Assembly (NCBI GenBank): GCA_963727285.1
Contig: CAVSFF010000008.1
Coordinates: forward strand, 14,667 to 78,666
Length of the DNA stretch: 64,000 nucleotides
DNA from: CAITWD01 sp963727285
GTDB lineage: Bacteria; Actinomycetota; Thermoleophilia; Miltoncostaeales; Miltoncostaeaceae
Direction: 5' to 3'
Shown here: piece after piece, positions 17,575 through 26,645 of the stretch
Numbering within the stretch: the stretch's first letter is position 1
How the letters are laid out: every line of letters starts with the position of its first letter
Notes under the pieces: generated by a model
What the model was told of the DNA's origin: nothing
The model's database searches: none
The model's input: the letters and a program-made list of their open reading frames with translations, nothing else
Made by a program: the position numbers and the translations under genes

Positions 17575-18711
17575 ATGACTGATCTCGGACACACCGCACT
17601 CGGTGCCTGGAGCGGCGGTCGCTTCATGCACTTCGGCCTCCCGCTCGACGAGGAGCGCTACCTGGCCCTGATCCGCCCCGACGACGCCATCCGCACCGTC
17701 GTCACCGCCGACGTGTACGGCAGCGGCGAGGCCGATCGGATGGTCGGACGCGCGATCGCCGGGTTGCCCCGCGATTCGTACCGGCTGGTCGCCGCCATCG
17801 GACACGATTTCGTCCACGGTGAACGCGACGGCGCCAAGGGGTTTCCGCGCTTCACGGACCCGCGACTGCGCTCGTCCGATCGCTACGCCGATTACCTCGC
17901 ACGCGCCTGTGAGGACAGCCTGGAGCGGTGTGGGGTCGATCACTTCGACCTGCTCATGCTGCACAATCCGGACCGGATCGGCTACTCGAGCGCCGTCGTG
18001 TGGGAGACCGGAATGGCACGGCTCAAGGAGCAGGGGCTGACGCGCTCCCTGGGGCTCGCCCCGGGACCTGCCAACGGCTTCACACTCGACATCCTGCGCT
18101 GCCTGGAGCGGTTCGGCGAGCTGATCGAGTGGGCCATGATCATTCTCAACCCGTTTGAGCCGTGGCCCGGCCGCCTCGTGCTTCCGGCGATGGTCGCGTC
18201 CGAGGTCAAAGTGCTCGCCCGCGTCGTCGATTACGGCGGTGTGTTTCACGATGACCTGCCGGACGAGGCCAACCTCGCCCCGATGGACCACCGCGCGTTT
18301 CGGCCGGCCGGTTGGGTCGACCAGGGCCGCACCCGGCTGGAACGACTGCGCGGGATCGCCGACCGGCACGGGCTCACGCCGCTGCAGCTCGCCTGCCAGT
18401 GGACGCTCGCCCAGCCGTCGGTCGAGTGCGTGGTCCCGACACTGATCCAGGAGCCGGGTCCGCAGGCCAAGCCCGTCGAGACCAAGCGCGCCGAGCTGGC
18501 GGCGACGCCGACGACGACGCTGCTGACCGACGACGAGATCGCCGCCATCACCGAGGTCGGCGAGAACGCCGGGTGCATGCCGCTCAAGGGCGGATCGCCG
18601 CTGCACACCGGTGCCGAGGTCGCCGACGCGTGGCCCCTCGACGACGATCTGCGGCGCCTCGCCGGAGACTGGGACATCGTCCCCGACCGGGATCTGGTCG
18701 AGCTGCACTGA
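17575..18711 (+). CDS. Aldo/keto reductase family protein
   Basis: About 378 residues from ATG 17575, a TIM-barrel NAD(P)H oxidoreductase fold. The Asp/Tyr part of the catalytic tetrad is in TADVYGSGEAD and the His in FDLLMLHNPD. The usual Lys segment (ATK-type) is replaced by LVAAIGHDF, so the tetrad appears incomplete. Conserved downstream features include YLARACEDSLERCG and a WTLAQPSVECVVPTL strand. Substrate unknown. It is a single-gene unit convergent with the next operon. Longer starts (GTG 17470) are possible but show no homology. Confidence 0.85.
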   Translation: MTDLGHTALGAWSGGRFMHFGLPLDEERYLALIRPDDAIRTVVTADVYGSGEADRMVGRAIAGLPRDSYRLVAAIGHDFVHGERDGAKGFPRFTDPRLRSSDRYADYLARACEDSLERCGVDHFDLLMLHNPDRIGYSSAVVWETGMARLKEQGLTRSLGLAPGPANGFTLDILRCLERFGELIEWAMIILNPFEPWPGRLVLPAMVASEVKVLARVVDYGGVFHDDLPDEANLAPMDHRAFRPAGWVDQGRTRLERLRGIADRHGLTPLQLACQWTLAQPSVECVVPTLIQEPGPQAKPVETKRAELAATPTTTLLTDDEIAAITEVGENAGCMPLKGGSPLHTGAEVADAWPLDDDLRRLAGDWDIVPDRDLVELH

Positions 18712-18715
18712 GGGC

Positions 18716-18732
18716 CCGGCCCCCGGGGCCGG
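18716..18732. terminator. Palindromic GC-rich terminator between convergent genes
   Basis: CCGGCCCC followed after one base by GGGGCCGG, located between the aldo/keto reductase stop (18711) and the convergent Lin0512-family stop (18740). Confidence 0.45.
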
Positions 18733-18739
18733 CTCCGGG

Positions 18740-19114
18740 TCAGCGCGTGATGGCGGGTGATCCGACGGCCACGACGGCGACCGCGACGATGAGGTGGTCC
18801 TGGCCGGGGCCGTAGTCGGTGCCGTTGTGGGTGCGCATTCCGCCCGTCGTCGCGGTCACCACAACCTGTCCGTACGGGAAGACAGCCGCGACGGCGGAGG
18901 TGTCCACCTCCTCCGGGCGGGGCACGGCGACCTCGACCCGGACTTGCATGTGGGCTCGGTCGCTGTCGGGCAGCAGCAGACCGACGCCCGGCAGGGACGT
19001 GCGGCCGATCGCCTCGCGCGCGGCACGACACGCCGCCTTGGTCATGTCTTCGCCGACCAGATCGACGCCGAGGCCCATCTCCAGAAACAGGGGGGTGAAG
19101 GGGCCCGTCGTCAT
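18740..19114 (-). CDS. Lin0512-family conserved protein
   Basis: 124 residues from ATG 19114. The sequence LFLEMGLGVDLVGEDMTKA followed by CRAAREAIGRTSLPG matches the Lin0512 family (TIGR02058) as I remember it, whose function is unknown; the C-terminal half has alternating strands (MQVRVEVAVPRPEEVD and HLIVAVAVVAVG). No signal peptide. It starts 22 nt after the msrB stop on the same strand, so the two are probably co-transcribed. Confidence 0.75.
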   Translation of the reverse strand: MTTGPFTPLFLEMGLGVDLVGEDMTKAACRAAREAIGRTSLPGVGLLLPDSDRAHMQVRVEVAVPRPEEVDTSAVAAVFPYGQVVVTATTGGMRTHNGTDYGPGQDHLIVAVAVVAVGSPAITR

Positions 19115-19136
19115 CGGCACGGCCAGGTGGGAGTGC

Positions 19137-19544
19137 TCACGTGTCGGACGGCGGCGGCTGTTCGTCGAACTCGAGCGCGGCGGAGTTGATGCAGAACCGC
19201 AGGCCCGTCGGGTCGGGACCATCGGGGAAGACGTGGCCGAGGTGTGCGTCGCAGACGTGACACCGGACCTCGGTCCGGATCATTCCGTGCGAGCGGTCCT
19301 GGAGCTCGTCGACGGCGCCGTCGTCGGCAGGCCGGGTAAAGCTCGGCCAGCCGCTGCCCGACTCGAACTTGTCCTCGGAGGTAAACAGCTCGGCTCCGCA
19401 GCACACGCACCGATACATGCCGGACCCGTGGTGATCCCAATAGACGCCCGTGAACGCGCGCTCGGTCGCGCCCTCGCGTGTGACCGCGTACTGCTCGGCG
19501 GTGAGTTTGTCGCGCCAGGCGGTGTCATCGGGCGGGGTGCTCAT
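19137..19544 (-). CDS. msrB: Peptide-methionine (R)-S-oxide reductase
   Basis: Repairs methionine-R-sulfoxide in proteins. 135 residues with both zinc-binding pairs (CVCCGAELF and CHVCDAHLGHVF), the substrate motif SGSGWPSFTRP and the catalytic Cys in LRFCINSAALEF. ATG 19544 gives the normal length; the frame is open further upstream but without homology. It lies 22 nt after the acsA stop in the same direction, so acsA-msrB-Lin0512 may form one transcript. Confidence 0.95.
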   Translation of the reverse strand: MSTPPDDTAWRDKLTAEQYAVTREGATERAFTGVYWDHHGSGMYRCVCCGAELFTSEDKFESGSGWPSFTRPADDGAVDELQDRSHGMIRTEVRCHVCDAHLGHVFPDGPDPTGLRFCINSAALEFDEQPPPSDT

Positions 19545-19566
19545 GACGGTCCTTCCGGATCGGGGA

Positions 19567-21543
19567 TCAGTCTTCGGAGTCGGCGCGCGCAGCGACCAGC
19601 TTGCGCAGCTCGCCCATGACGGCCGGGTCGCGCAGCGTGGTGACGTCACCGAGCTCGCGGCCGGCGGCGATGTCGCGCAGCAGGCGCCGCATGATCTTTC
19701 CTGAGCGGGTCTTGGGCAGGTCCGCCGTCCAGATGATCCGCTTCGGCCGCGCGAACTTGCCGATGTGCTCGGCGACGTGATCCCGGATTGCCTGGTCGAG
19801 AAGGTCGGTATCGGTGCCCTCGACCGGGGTGACGAAGGCGACGATGGCCTGGCCCGTGATCTCGTCATCCTGCGCGACGACGGCGGATTCGGCGACCTTG
19901 GGGTGGCCGACGATCGCCGACTCCACCTCGGCGGTGGACAGGCGGTGGCCGGAGACGTTGATCACGTCGTCGATCCGCCCGAGGATCCAGATGTCGCCGT
20001 CGGCGTCGAGCCGTGCCGCGTCGCCCACGAGGTAGGTGTCCGAGCCGAACCGCTCCCAGTACGTCCGGATAAAGCGTTCCGGATCCTTGAAGATGGTGCG
20101 CAGCATCCCGGGCCACGGACGGCGGAGCACCAGCAGCCCCTGGCCCTCGGAGATCGGGTTCCCGTCGTTGTCGACGACCTCGGCACTCACACCCGGCAGC
20201 GGACGCATCGCGCAGCCGGGCTTGGTCGCGGTCAGTCCCGGGATCGGGGAGATCATGATCTGCCCCGTTTCGGTCTGCCACCACGTGTCGACGATCGGGC
20301 AGTTGCCGCCGCCGATGACTTCGCGGTACCAGAGCCAGGCCTTCGGATTGATCGGCTCGCCGACCGAACCCAGCAGGCGCAGGCTCGACAGGTCGAACTT
20401 GTTCGGCTCCTCGGCACCCCAGCTCATGCAGGCCCGGATCGCGGTCGGCGCCGTATAGAAGATGCTCGCCTTGTAGCGCTCAACCGTCTCCCACCAGATT
20501 CCCCGGTGGGGATAGTCGGGTGCGCCCTCGTACATCACGCTGGTGGCCCCGTTGAGCAGCGGTCCGTAGACGATGTAGCTGTGCCCGGTGATCCATCCGA
20601 CGTCGGCCGAACACCAAAAGACGTCGGATTCGGGCCGCAGGTCGAAGACGTACTTGGTGGTGTAGGCGGTGCCCACGAGGTAGCCACCGGTCGTGTGCAG
20701 AATGCCCTTCGGTTTCGCCGTCGAACCGGACGAGTACAGGATGAACAGGGGGTGTTCGGCATCGAACGGGGTTGCCGGTGCGATCGGGTCCGCCGCCGCC
20801 AGCGCGGTGTCCCAGTCGACGTCGCGCCCGGGCGCCATCGGGCAGTCCACCTCGGTGCGGCGGACGACCAGGACGTGGTCCATCGCCGGCAACGAGCCGA
20901 GCGTCGGATCGACCTCCTGCTTGACCGGAACCGTCTTGCCGCGGCGCCGGGCACCGTCGACGGTGATCAGCAGTTTGGCGTCCGACTCCTCCATGCGCTC
21001 GCGGACCGCTTCGACCGAGAACCCGCCGAACACGACGTTGTGCGGGGCGCCGACGCGGGCGCAGGCCAGCATCGCGACGACCACCTCGGGGATCATCGGC
21101 AGATAGATCCCCACGACGTCGCCGGCGCCCACGCCGAGTGCGGTCAGGGCATTGGCCGCGCGCTGGACGTGCTCATGGAGCCAGGCATAGGTGATCGTGC
21201 GCTCTTCGCCCTCTTCGCCCCGCCAATAGAACGCCACCCGGTCGCCGTTGCCCGCCTCGACGTGGCGATCGACGCAGTTGTAGGACGCGTTGATCTTGCC
21301 GCCGACGAACCACTTGGCAAATGGCTTGTCCGACCAATCGAGAACGGTGTCCCAGGGGGTGTCCCAATCGAGGGCACGGGCCTGGCGCTCCCACCACCCG
21401 TTCGGGTCGGCCTCGGCTTCGGCGTAGACCGCGGGGTCGTTCCACAGGGCCTTGGCCGCGAACGACGCCGGCGGCGGGAAGGATGTGACCTTGAGCAGTT
21501 CTTCGAGGCGCTGTTCGAGGGCGATGCCGGCAAGTTTTGTCAT
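19567..21543 (-). CDS. acsA: Acetyl-CoA synthetase (acetate--CoA ligase, AMP-forming)
   Basis: Activates acetate to acetyl-CoA. 658 residues from ATG 21543, the usual length. Adenylate-forming motifs: ILYSSGSTAKPKG, TWWQTETGQIM, YLVGDAARLD, GRIDDVINVSGHRLST and the C-terminal acetylatable lysine in KTRSGKIMRR (about residue 616). A TATTGT element ends 7 nt before the ATG, implying a leaderless mRNA. It complements the phosphoketolase-acetate kinase pair near 47-50 kb, which would produce acetate. Confidence 0.96.
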   Translation of the reverse strand: MTKLAGIALEQRLEELLKVTSFPPPASFAAKALWNDPAVYAEAEADPNGWWERQARALDWDTPWDTVLDWSDKPFAKWFVGGKINASYNCVDRHVEAGNGDRVAFYWRGEEGEERTITYAWLHEHVQRAANALTALGVGAGDVVGIYLPMIPEVVVAMLACARVGAPHNVVFGGFSVEAVRERMEESDAKLLITVDGARRRGKTVPVKQEVDPTLGSLPAMDHVLVVRRTEVDCPMAPGRDVDWDTALAAADPIAPATPFDAEHPLFILYSSGSTAKPKGILHTTGGYLVGTAYTTKYVFDLRPESDVFWCSADVGWITGHSYIVYGPLLNGATSVMYEGAPDYPHRGIWWETVERYKASIFYTAPTAIRACMSWGAEEPNKFDLSSLRLLGSVGEPINPKAWLWYREVIGGGNCPIVDTWWQTETGQIMISPIPGLTATKPGCAMRPLPGVSAEVVDNDGNPISEGQGLLVLRRPWPGMLRTIFKDPERFIRTYWERFGSDTYLVGDAARLDADGDIWILGRIDDVINVSGHRLSTAEVESAIVGHPKVAESAVVAQDDEITGQAIVAFVTPVEGTDTDLLDQAIRDHVAEHIGKFARPKRIIWTADLPKTRSGKIMRRLLRDIAAGRELGDVTTLRDPAVMGELRKLVAARADSED

Positions 21544-21550
21544 GAACCGC

Positions 21551-21556
21551 ACAATA
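21551..21556 (-). promoter_or_regulatory. -10 element of acsA, leaderless arrangement
   Basis: TATTGT on the minus strand, 7 nt before ATG 21543. A weak -35 candidate (TGGCAC) sits 17 nt further upstream. Confidence 0.5.
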
Positions 21557-21644
21557 TCCGGCGACCGTCTGCGGTGCCACGCCCGTCGGGACGGCGGTGT
21601 TCCGCGGCCGGACCCCCCCGGGCGGCGGGCCCCAGATGCCCGTA

Positions 21645-21650
21645 TAGACT
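21645..21650 (+). promoter_or_regulatory. -10 element of the SpoIID/NlpC gene, leaderless arrangement
   Basis: TAGACT (within TATAGACT) ends 6 nt before GTG 21657. It is back to back with the acsA promoter, so the ~110-nt divergent region serves both genes. Confidence 0.5.
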
Positions 21651-21656
21651 CACCTG

Positions 21657-22962
21657 GTGAGCCAGGCTGCGACACGCACTGCGCGGATGGCGACCCGTCG
21701 CGCGTGCGCCATCTTCGTTGCTGCGGCGCTGCTCCTGGCGGCTGCCGCCGGGATCGCGCTCGCGTCCTCGACCGCATCGCGCACGGCCGCCTACCGTCAG
21801 GCGCTGGCGGGGGCGACCGCAGCCCGGATCCTCCACTCGGCATTTCCGGCCACCACCGTCAAGAAGTTGCCGGGCCATACGATTCGCGCGTTGGTCGCGG
21901 TCACGACCGGCACCGTGGTCATCGAGGGCCAGACGGCCATGACCGTCACCGATCAGGCGACGGGGGGGACCCACCTGACCGTTCCGGCCCACCACCGCGT
22001 GCAGGTGACCGCCGTGGTGACGGGCGGGACCGTCACCGGCGTGTCCGTCGAGGATCTCGACGCGGCGACGCCGACGCCGCTGGCGATGACGGGCCCCGTG
22101 CGGTTCGTGACCGCCACAAGCCTTCGGCTCGACCGGCCCGTCGCCCTGCGCTATCGCGGCGCCCTGCAGATCCGCGCCGGATTCCAGAACCGCCTGATGG
22201 TCATCAATGACGTGTCCGCGGAGGCGTACACCTACGGCGTGCTCGCCGGTCAGATCCCGTCGACGTGGGGGCCGCGCGCGTTTCAGGCTGTCGTCGCGGG
22301 AGCGATCGCCGTCCGTTCGCGCGCCGTGGCGACGCTCGGCTCATCCCGCCGGCAGCCTCTACGACGTGACCTCGGACAACCCGCTGTATCTGGGCATCGA
22401 CGGCGAGCGGAGCGTCACCACCAAGGCGACGGTCGCATCGGCGGGTAAGGTGCTCGTCCGCGGCGCGGCCGTGCAGAGCGTGTCCTTCATCGGCGTCCAG
22501 CCCATCTTGTTCCTGCCGCGGCCGGGTCACCCGGATTTCGTCGCCAACGGACCCGCCAAGCCCATTCCCGGCGCGCGGCCCAACCTCGCCGCGACCGCGG
22601 TCGGCCTCGCGCACTCGATGCTCGGGCACCCGTATGTCTGGGGCGGCACGAGCCCCGGCGGATTCGACTGCTCGGGCCTGATGTACTGGATCTGGTTCAA
22701 GCACCTCGGCCTCAAGATCCCGCGCGTCGCCAATGATCAGTCCAAGGTCGGGTACCCGGTCCAGCGCAACGATCTGCAGCCCGGGGACCTCGTCTTCTTC
22801 GCCGACAGCTCCGGGTACGTCACCCACGTCGGGATGTACCTCGGCGGCGGACGCTTTCTGCACGCGGCCAATCCCGGCTCCGGGGTCCGGATCGACTCGC
22901 TGTTGGCGGGGTACTTTGCCCAGACCTACGCCGGCGCCCGCCGGTATTCGTTGCGCACCTAG
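21657..22962 (+). CDS. Secreted SpoIID-domain/NlpC-P60 cell-wall hydrolase (apparent frameshift)
   Basis: About 434 residues once joined. The N-terminus has a membrane/signal segment (CAIFVAAALLLAAAAGIAL). Residues about 175-275 form a SpoIID-like domain (YGVLAGQIPSTWGPRAFQA then AVRSRAVATL, and after the frame change SLYDVTSDNPLYLGIDG). The C-terminus (about 300-430) is an NlpC/P60 peptidase with the catalytic Cys in GGFDCSGLMYW and His in THVGMYLGGGRF. SpoIID proteins cleave glycan strands and NlpC/P60 cuts peptide stems, so this could be a dual wall-remodelling enzyme. The frame changes around 22335-22355 at a one-base indel. Confidence 0.85.
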
Positions 22963-22991
22963 ATGCCCGACGTCGACGAGAGCGTAGTGCG

Positions 22992-24206
22992 ATGACCATC
23001 GATCCCCGGATCGCCTACGACGACCTCGACGCACATCCGCTGATCAGGGCGGTCTCGGACCTGTCCGCCCACCCCGCCGACGAGCATGCCGCGCACCGCC
23101 TGGCGGGGGAGCTGTTCGGCATCGAGACGACCGTGCCGGTGGCAATCGCCGAGCTGGTCCTGGGATCCCACGGGGCCTTCGCGGGTCTGGCGCGCGACGG
23201 GATCGCCCCGGGGGATCGTCGGCTTGCACGCGCCGCGTACGAGCTGGGCGCCCTCGGTGAACTGGCCCATGCGGATCTGGCGGGGATGCTGTTCCATCAT
23301 GGCCTCGCCGACGCGGTGCCACCGGAGACTGCCGACGTCCGGGACGCGCGCCCGCCGGCGTTCGCCGAGTTGCGGGATGCGCTCGCGGCCGGGCCGGGCT
23401 GGGATGCCCACGTCGCCGCAGTCGCGGAGTTCCACTACCGCGAGGGGGTCGGAGCGCTGGCGGCCCACCGTGTGCTGCGGTACCGCCACGGGGCCCTGGT
23501 CGGGATCACCCGCCCCGATCCGATCACGCCGGCGGATCTCATCGGCAGCGACCACCAGCGCGCGCCGCTGGCGATTGCCCTCGACGCATTCGTCGCCGGC
23601 GGTCCCGCCAACGACGCACTGCTGTACGGGCCTCCGGGGACGGGCAAGTCGGCATCGGTGCGCGCGCTTGCGGCCGGATGCGCCGACCGGGGTCTGCGGC
23701 TGATCCAGGTGGACCGCTCCGACGCGGCGACCGTGACCGCGCTGTTCGACGAGCTCGAGGGTGCCGGCCCGCGATGCCTGGTGCTCCTCGACGATCTCGT
23801 CTTCGACGACGCCGAGCGCACCGACCGTATCCTGCGGGCCGCGCTCGAGGGGGATGCCGCGATGCGCCCCACGAATGTGGTCGTCTGGGCGACATCGAAT
23901 CGGCTCAAGCTCATCGCCGAAACCCGGTCCGAGCGCGACGACGATATGGAGACCGCCCTCGGGCGCGGTGAGAAGGCGGCGCTCGCAACCCGCTTCGGAC
24001 TGCGGGTCGCGTTCACCCAATTGACCCAGGATCGCTACATCGAGATCGCGACCGGCCTCGTCGGGCGGCTTGGCGGACGCCAGAATGCGGCGCTCGTGCC
24101 CTCGGCCGTTCGCTTTGCGCGGGGCGGGCACGGACTGACCCCCCGGACCGCGCGGCAGTTCGCGGTGGCGTGGTGCGCGGGAACGGTCCCACCGTTGCCC
24201 GAGTAG
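22992..24206 (+). CDS. DUF815-family AAA+ ATPase
   Basis: 404 residues. The C-terminal half is an AAA+ domain with Walker A LLYGPPGTGKSASV, Walker B LVLLDDLVFD and a sensor-like VVVWATSNRLKL; the all-helical N-terminal 200 residues and the arrangement match the DUF815 family, whose biological role is not established. It starts 29 nt after the wall hydrolase stop, and no partner gene is obvious. It ends convergent with the Mrr-like gene, the two stops lying one base apart. Confidence 0.85.
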   Translation: MTIDPRIAYDDLDAHPLIRAVSDLSAHPADEHAAHRLAGELFGIETTVPVAIAELVLGSHGAFAGLARDGIAPGDRRLARAAYELGALGELAHADLAGMLFHHGLADAVPPETADVRDARPPAFAELRDALAAGPGWDAHVAAVAEFHYREGVGALAAHRVLRYRHGALVGITRPDPITPADLIGSDHQRAPLAIALDAFVAGGPANDALLYGPPGTGKSASVRALAAGCADRGLRLIQVDRSDAATVTALFDELEGAGPRCLVLLDDLVFDDAERTDRILRAALEGDAAMRPTNVVVWATSNRLKLIAETRSERDDDMETALGRGEKAALATRFGLRVAFTQLTQDRYIEIATGLVGRLGGRQNAALVPSAVRFARGGHGLTPRTARQFAVAWCAGTVPPLPE

Positions 24207-24207
24207 C

Positions 24208-25258
24208 CTAGGCCGGCCCGTCCGCCTCCGGAAGACGGATGCCAAGTTGACGGGCGAGCGTGCCCAGATGCGCGGTGCAGCACTCGCCGAGGGCCTCATC
24301 GATCCGCCCGCCGGCGGCATCCACCACCACCGCGCGCGCACCCCCGCGCTGATCGACGATGGCGAGATGGATCGGCCAGTCAATCCTCGTCGCCGCGTCG
24401 ACGGTCAGGACCTCGGCGTCCGGGATGCCGAGCTCGGCACGGGCCAGCTGGTGGCGTTCGCGGGCGGCGTCCTGGACGAGTGTGTCCTGGCGGGCGATGG
24501 TGCGCTCGAGGCGCGGAGCGGACGGCCTCCGGGGTCGCGGATGCCGTCAGTGTCGGAGCGTCATCGTCGATCTCCGGGTCCGGGGCGCTGCGCGCGGGCA
24601 TCGACCAGAGCGCCGTCCCGCCGAGCGGCTCGTACAGGACGAAGGCCGGGCGCACCCGCAGGCGCTTGCGCATTCCGGCGCGGTCGCCGCAACCGAAGCG
24701 CACCTCGACCAGCGGCAGCCACGCATCGGCGGATCCCAAGATGCGCCCACGGCCCATCCCGAGCACCCCGCGCGTCGCAGCCTGGATCACCGCCCCGGCG
24801 TCCGCGGCCGTGGTCCGTCGGGCGACGCCGCTGCGCGTGCCGGCTGCGGGGGCCGCGCCGAGCGCCGCGACCGCGACCATTCCGAGGCGCTGCTCGAGTT
24901 CGGCACGGTCCCAAATCGCGATCCCGGCGCCCGCGGCGGTGGTCCGCGCCGCAGGCGTCGCGCCGGCCGGGCAGGCGACGATCATCTGGCCAAGACCGAG
25001 GTCGTCGCGCACCAGGCGCGCACGTGCCACCACGGCGGTGTCGATCGGCTGACTCCAGTTCTTGCACTCGACCGCGACGCGCGTTTCCAGCAGATCCTCC
25101 TGACGGGAGGCGAGGATGTCGATCTCGTGACGCGCCCCGGACCGTCCCACCACGATCGTGTTGGTTGCGGTCCGGTATCCGTGCGCGCGGAAGAGGGCGT
25201 CGATGACGTGCTCGAACATGCGCCCGCGCTCATGAGGGCGGAGTGGGGTGGTGCTCAT
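24208..25258 (-). CDS. Mrr-like restriction endonuclease-fold protein (apparent frameshift)
   Basis: About 350 residues from ATG 25258. The first 110 residues are an Mrr_cat/PD-(D/E)xK nuclease domain: MFEHVIDALFRAHGY, ARHEIDILASRQ and VAVECKNWSQPID supply the D...ExK active site. A middle region of strands follows (WLPLVEVRFGCGDRAGMRK). The uncorrected frame ends at 24380 in a Pro/Arg-rich tail; after a one-base correction near 24510-24540 a sensible C-terminus (TIARQDTLVQDAARERHQLA, ending LGIRLPEADGPA) runs to a TAG at 24208. No methyltransferase or helicase partner is present, so if active it would be a type IV-like or housekeeping nuclease. A TACCGT sits 7 nt before the ATG. Confidence 0.75.
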
Positions 25259-25265
25259 CCCGGCG

Positions 25266-25271
25266 ACGGTA
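25266..25271 (-). promoter_or_regulatory. -10 element of the Mrr-like gene, leaderless arrangement
   Basis: TACCGT on the minus strand ends 7 nt before ATG 25258; no Shine-Dalgarno sequence. Confidence 0.45.
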
Positions 25272-25377
25272 GCGCGGAGCGCGGACTGCATCCGGCGCCC
25301 GCGCCTCGCCAAGTTCGCCGCAAATCGACATAGTGAGGGGCGTGGTGAGGCATGGTTGAGATGCGCCGGGGCGCGCG

Positions 25378-26626
25378 ATGACGTTTGCCGAGCTGGCGCT
25401 CATCGTGGCGTGCGGCCTCGTCGGCGTGATCCTTGCGGGGCTGCCCCGGTTCGCCCTTCCCGTCGTCGTCGGCGAGATCGCCGCCGGCGTGGTGATCGGG
25501 AGGACGGGATTCGGAATCATCGATCCGACCGAGCCGACCGTGGCGTTTCTCGCGGCGATCGGCTTCGCGCTGTTGATGTTCGCGGTCGGTACCGCGCTCC
25601 CGCTGCGCGACCCGGGGCTGCGGCGGTCGGTGCGCGCCGGGGTGCGGGTCCTCGCCGTGTCGGCAGTGCTCGCGCTGGCGGGAGGGTTCGCGCTGGCGGC
25701 CGTCACTGCGGTCCATCACCCGCTGATGATTGCGATCCTGCTGGTGACGTCCTCGGCGGCCGTTGTCATGCCCGTGCTCGACGAAGCGGGCCTGACCCGG
25801 ACGCACATCGGCCTGATTACCGCAGCTTGGGTGACCCTTGCCGACATCGGGAGCGTGGTCGCGCTGCCGTTCGCGCTCGTCCACGGGTCGTCGTTGAACG
25901 TCGTGCTGGGCGGCATCGTCGTCGCGGCGGCGACCGTCGGCATCTGGGCTGTCCTGCGGGCCGCCCGCACCCAGGCGTGGTTCCGGCGCTACCGACGCAT
26001 GTCCCACCACCGCGGGTGGGGACTCGACCTGCGCATCTCGCTGGTGTCGCTGTTCGTGCTCGCGTGGCTCGCGGTCCGCATCGGGACGAGCATTCTGGTG
26101 GCGGGGTTCTGTGCGGGCGCCGTCGTCGCGCTGGTCGGGGAACCCAAGCGCCTGGCGTGGCAGATCCTCGGGATCGGACAGGGATTCTTCATCCCGCTGT
26201 TCTTCGTGGTCCTCGGTGCGCAGATCAATCTGCGCGCGCTCGTCACCAAGCCGGCGGACCTCATGTTCGCGGTGATCCTGGCGGCCGCCATCGTTGTCGT
26301 GCATGCGGGTGCGGCCAAGCTGCACCCGACTTCCCCTGTCCAGCGGCCTGATCGCCACGGCGCAGATGGGGGTGCCCGCTGCAGTCGTCGCCGTCGGCCT
26401 CGCGACGAAGGTGCTCACGCCGGGTCAGGCCGCCGCGGTGCTGACGGCGACCCTGATCTCCATCGGTGTGATGACGCTCGGCGCGCGGATGCTCGGCCGT
26501 GAGTCCCAGGTCTCCGGATCACCCGAGGTCGACGGCGGAACCATAAGGCGGCCGCCGCGATGCGCCGATGATCAGGCAAGACCCTGGCGGGGATTCCGGC
26601 GATCAGATGGTCCGCTGGTAACCTGA
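25378..26626 (+). CDS. Cation/proton antiporter, CPA2/KefB-like (apparent frameshift)
   Basis: Multi-pass inner membrane transporter of about 415 residues, moving Na+ or K+ against protons. It has about 12 hydrophobic segments, with family-typical VVVGEIAAGVVIGRTGFG and AVGTALPLRD near the N-terminus and GFFIPLFFVVLGAQINLRAL in the later part. The frame changes near 26310-26335; the final helices (SGLIATAQMGVPAAVVAVGL through MTLGARMLGR) continue in another frame to 26626. There is no cytosolic TrkA-N domain in the same gene. Confidence 0.85.
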
Positions 26627-26645
26627 AATCCTGGCCTGCACGCCG

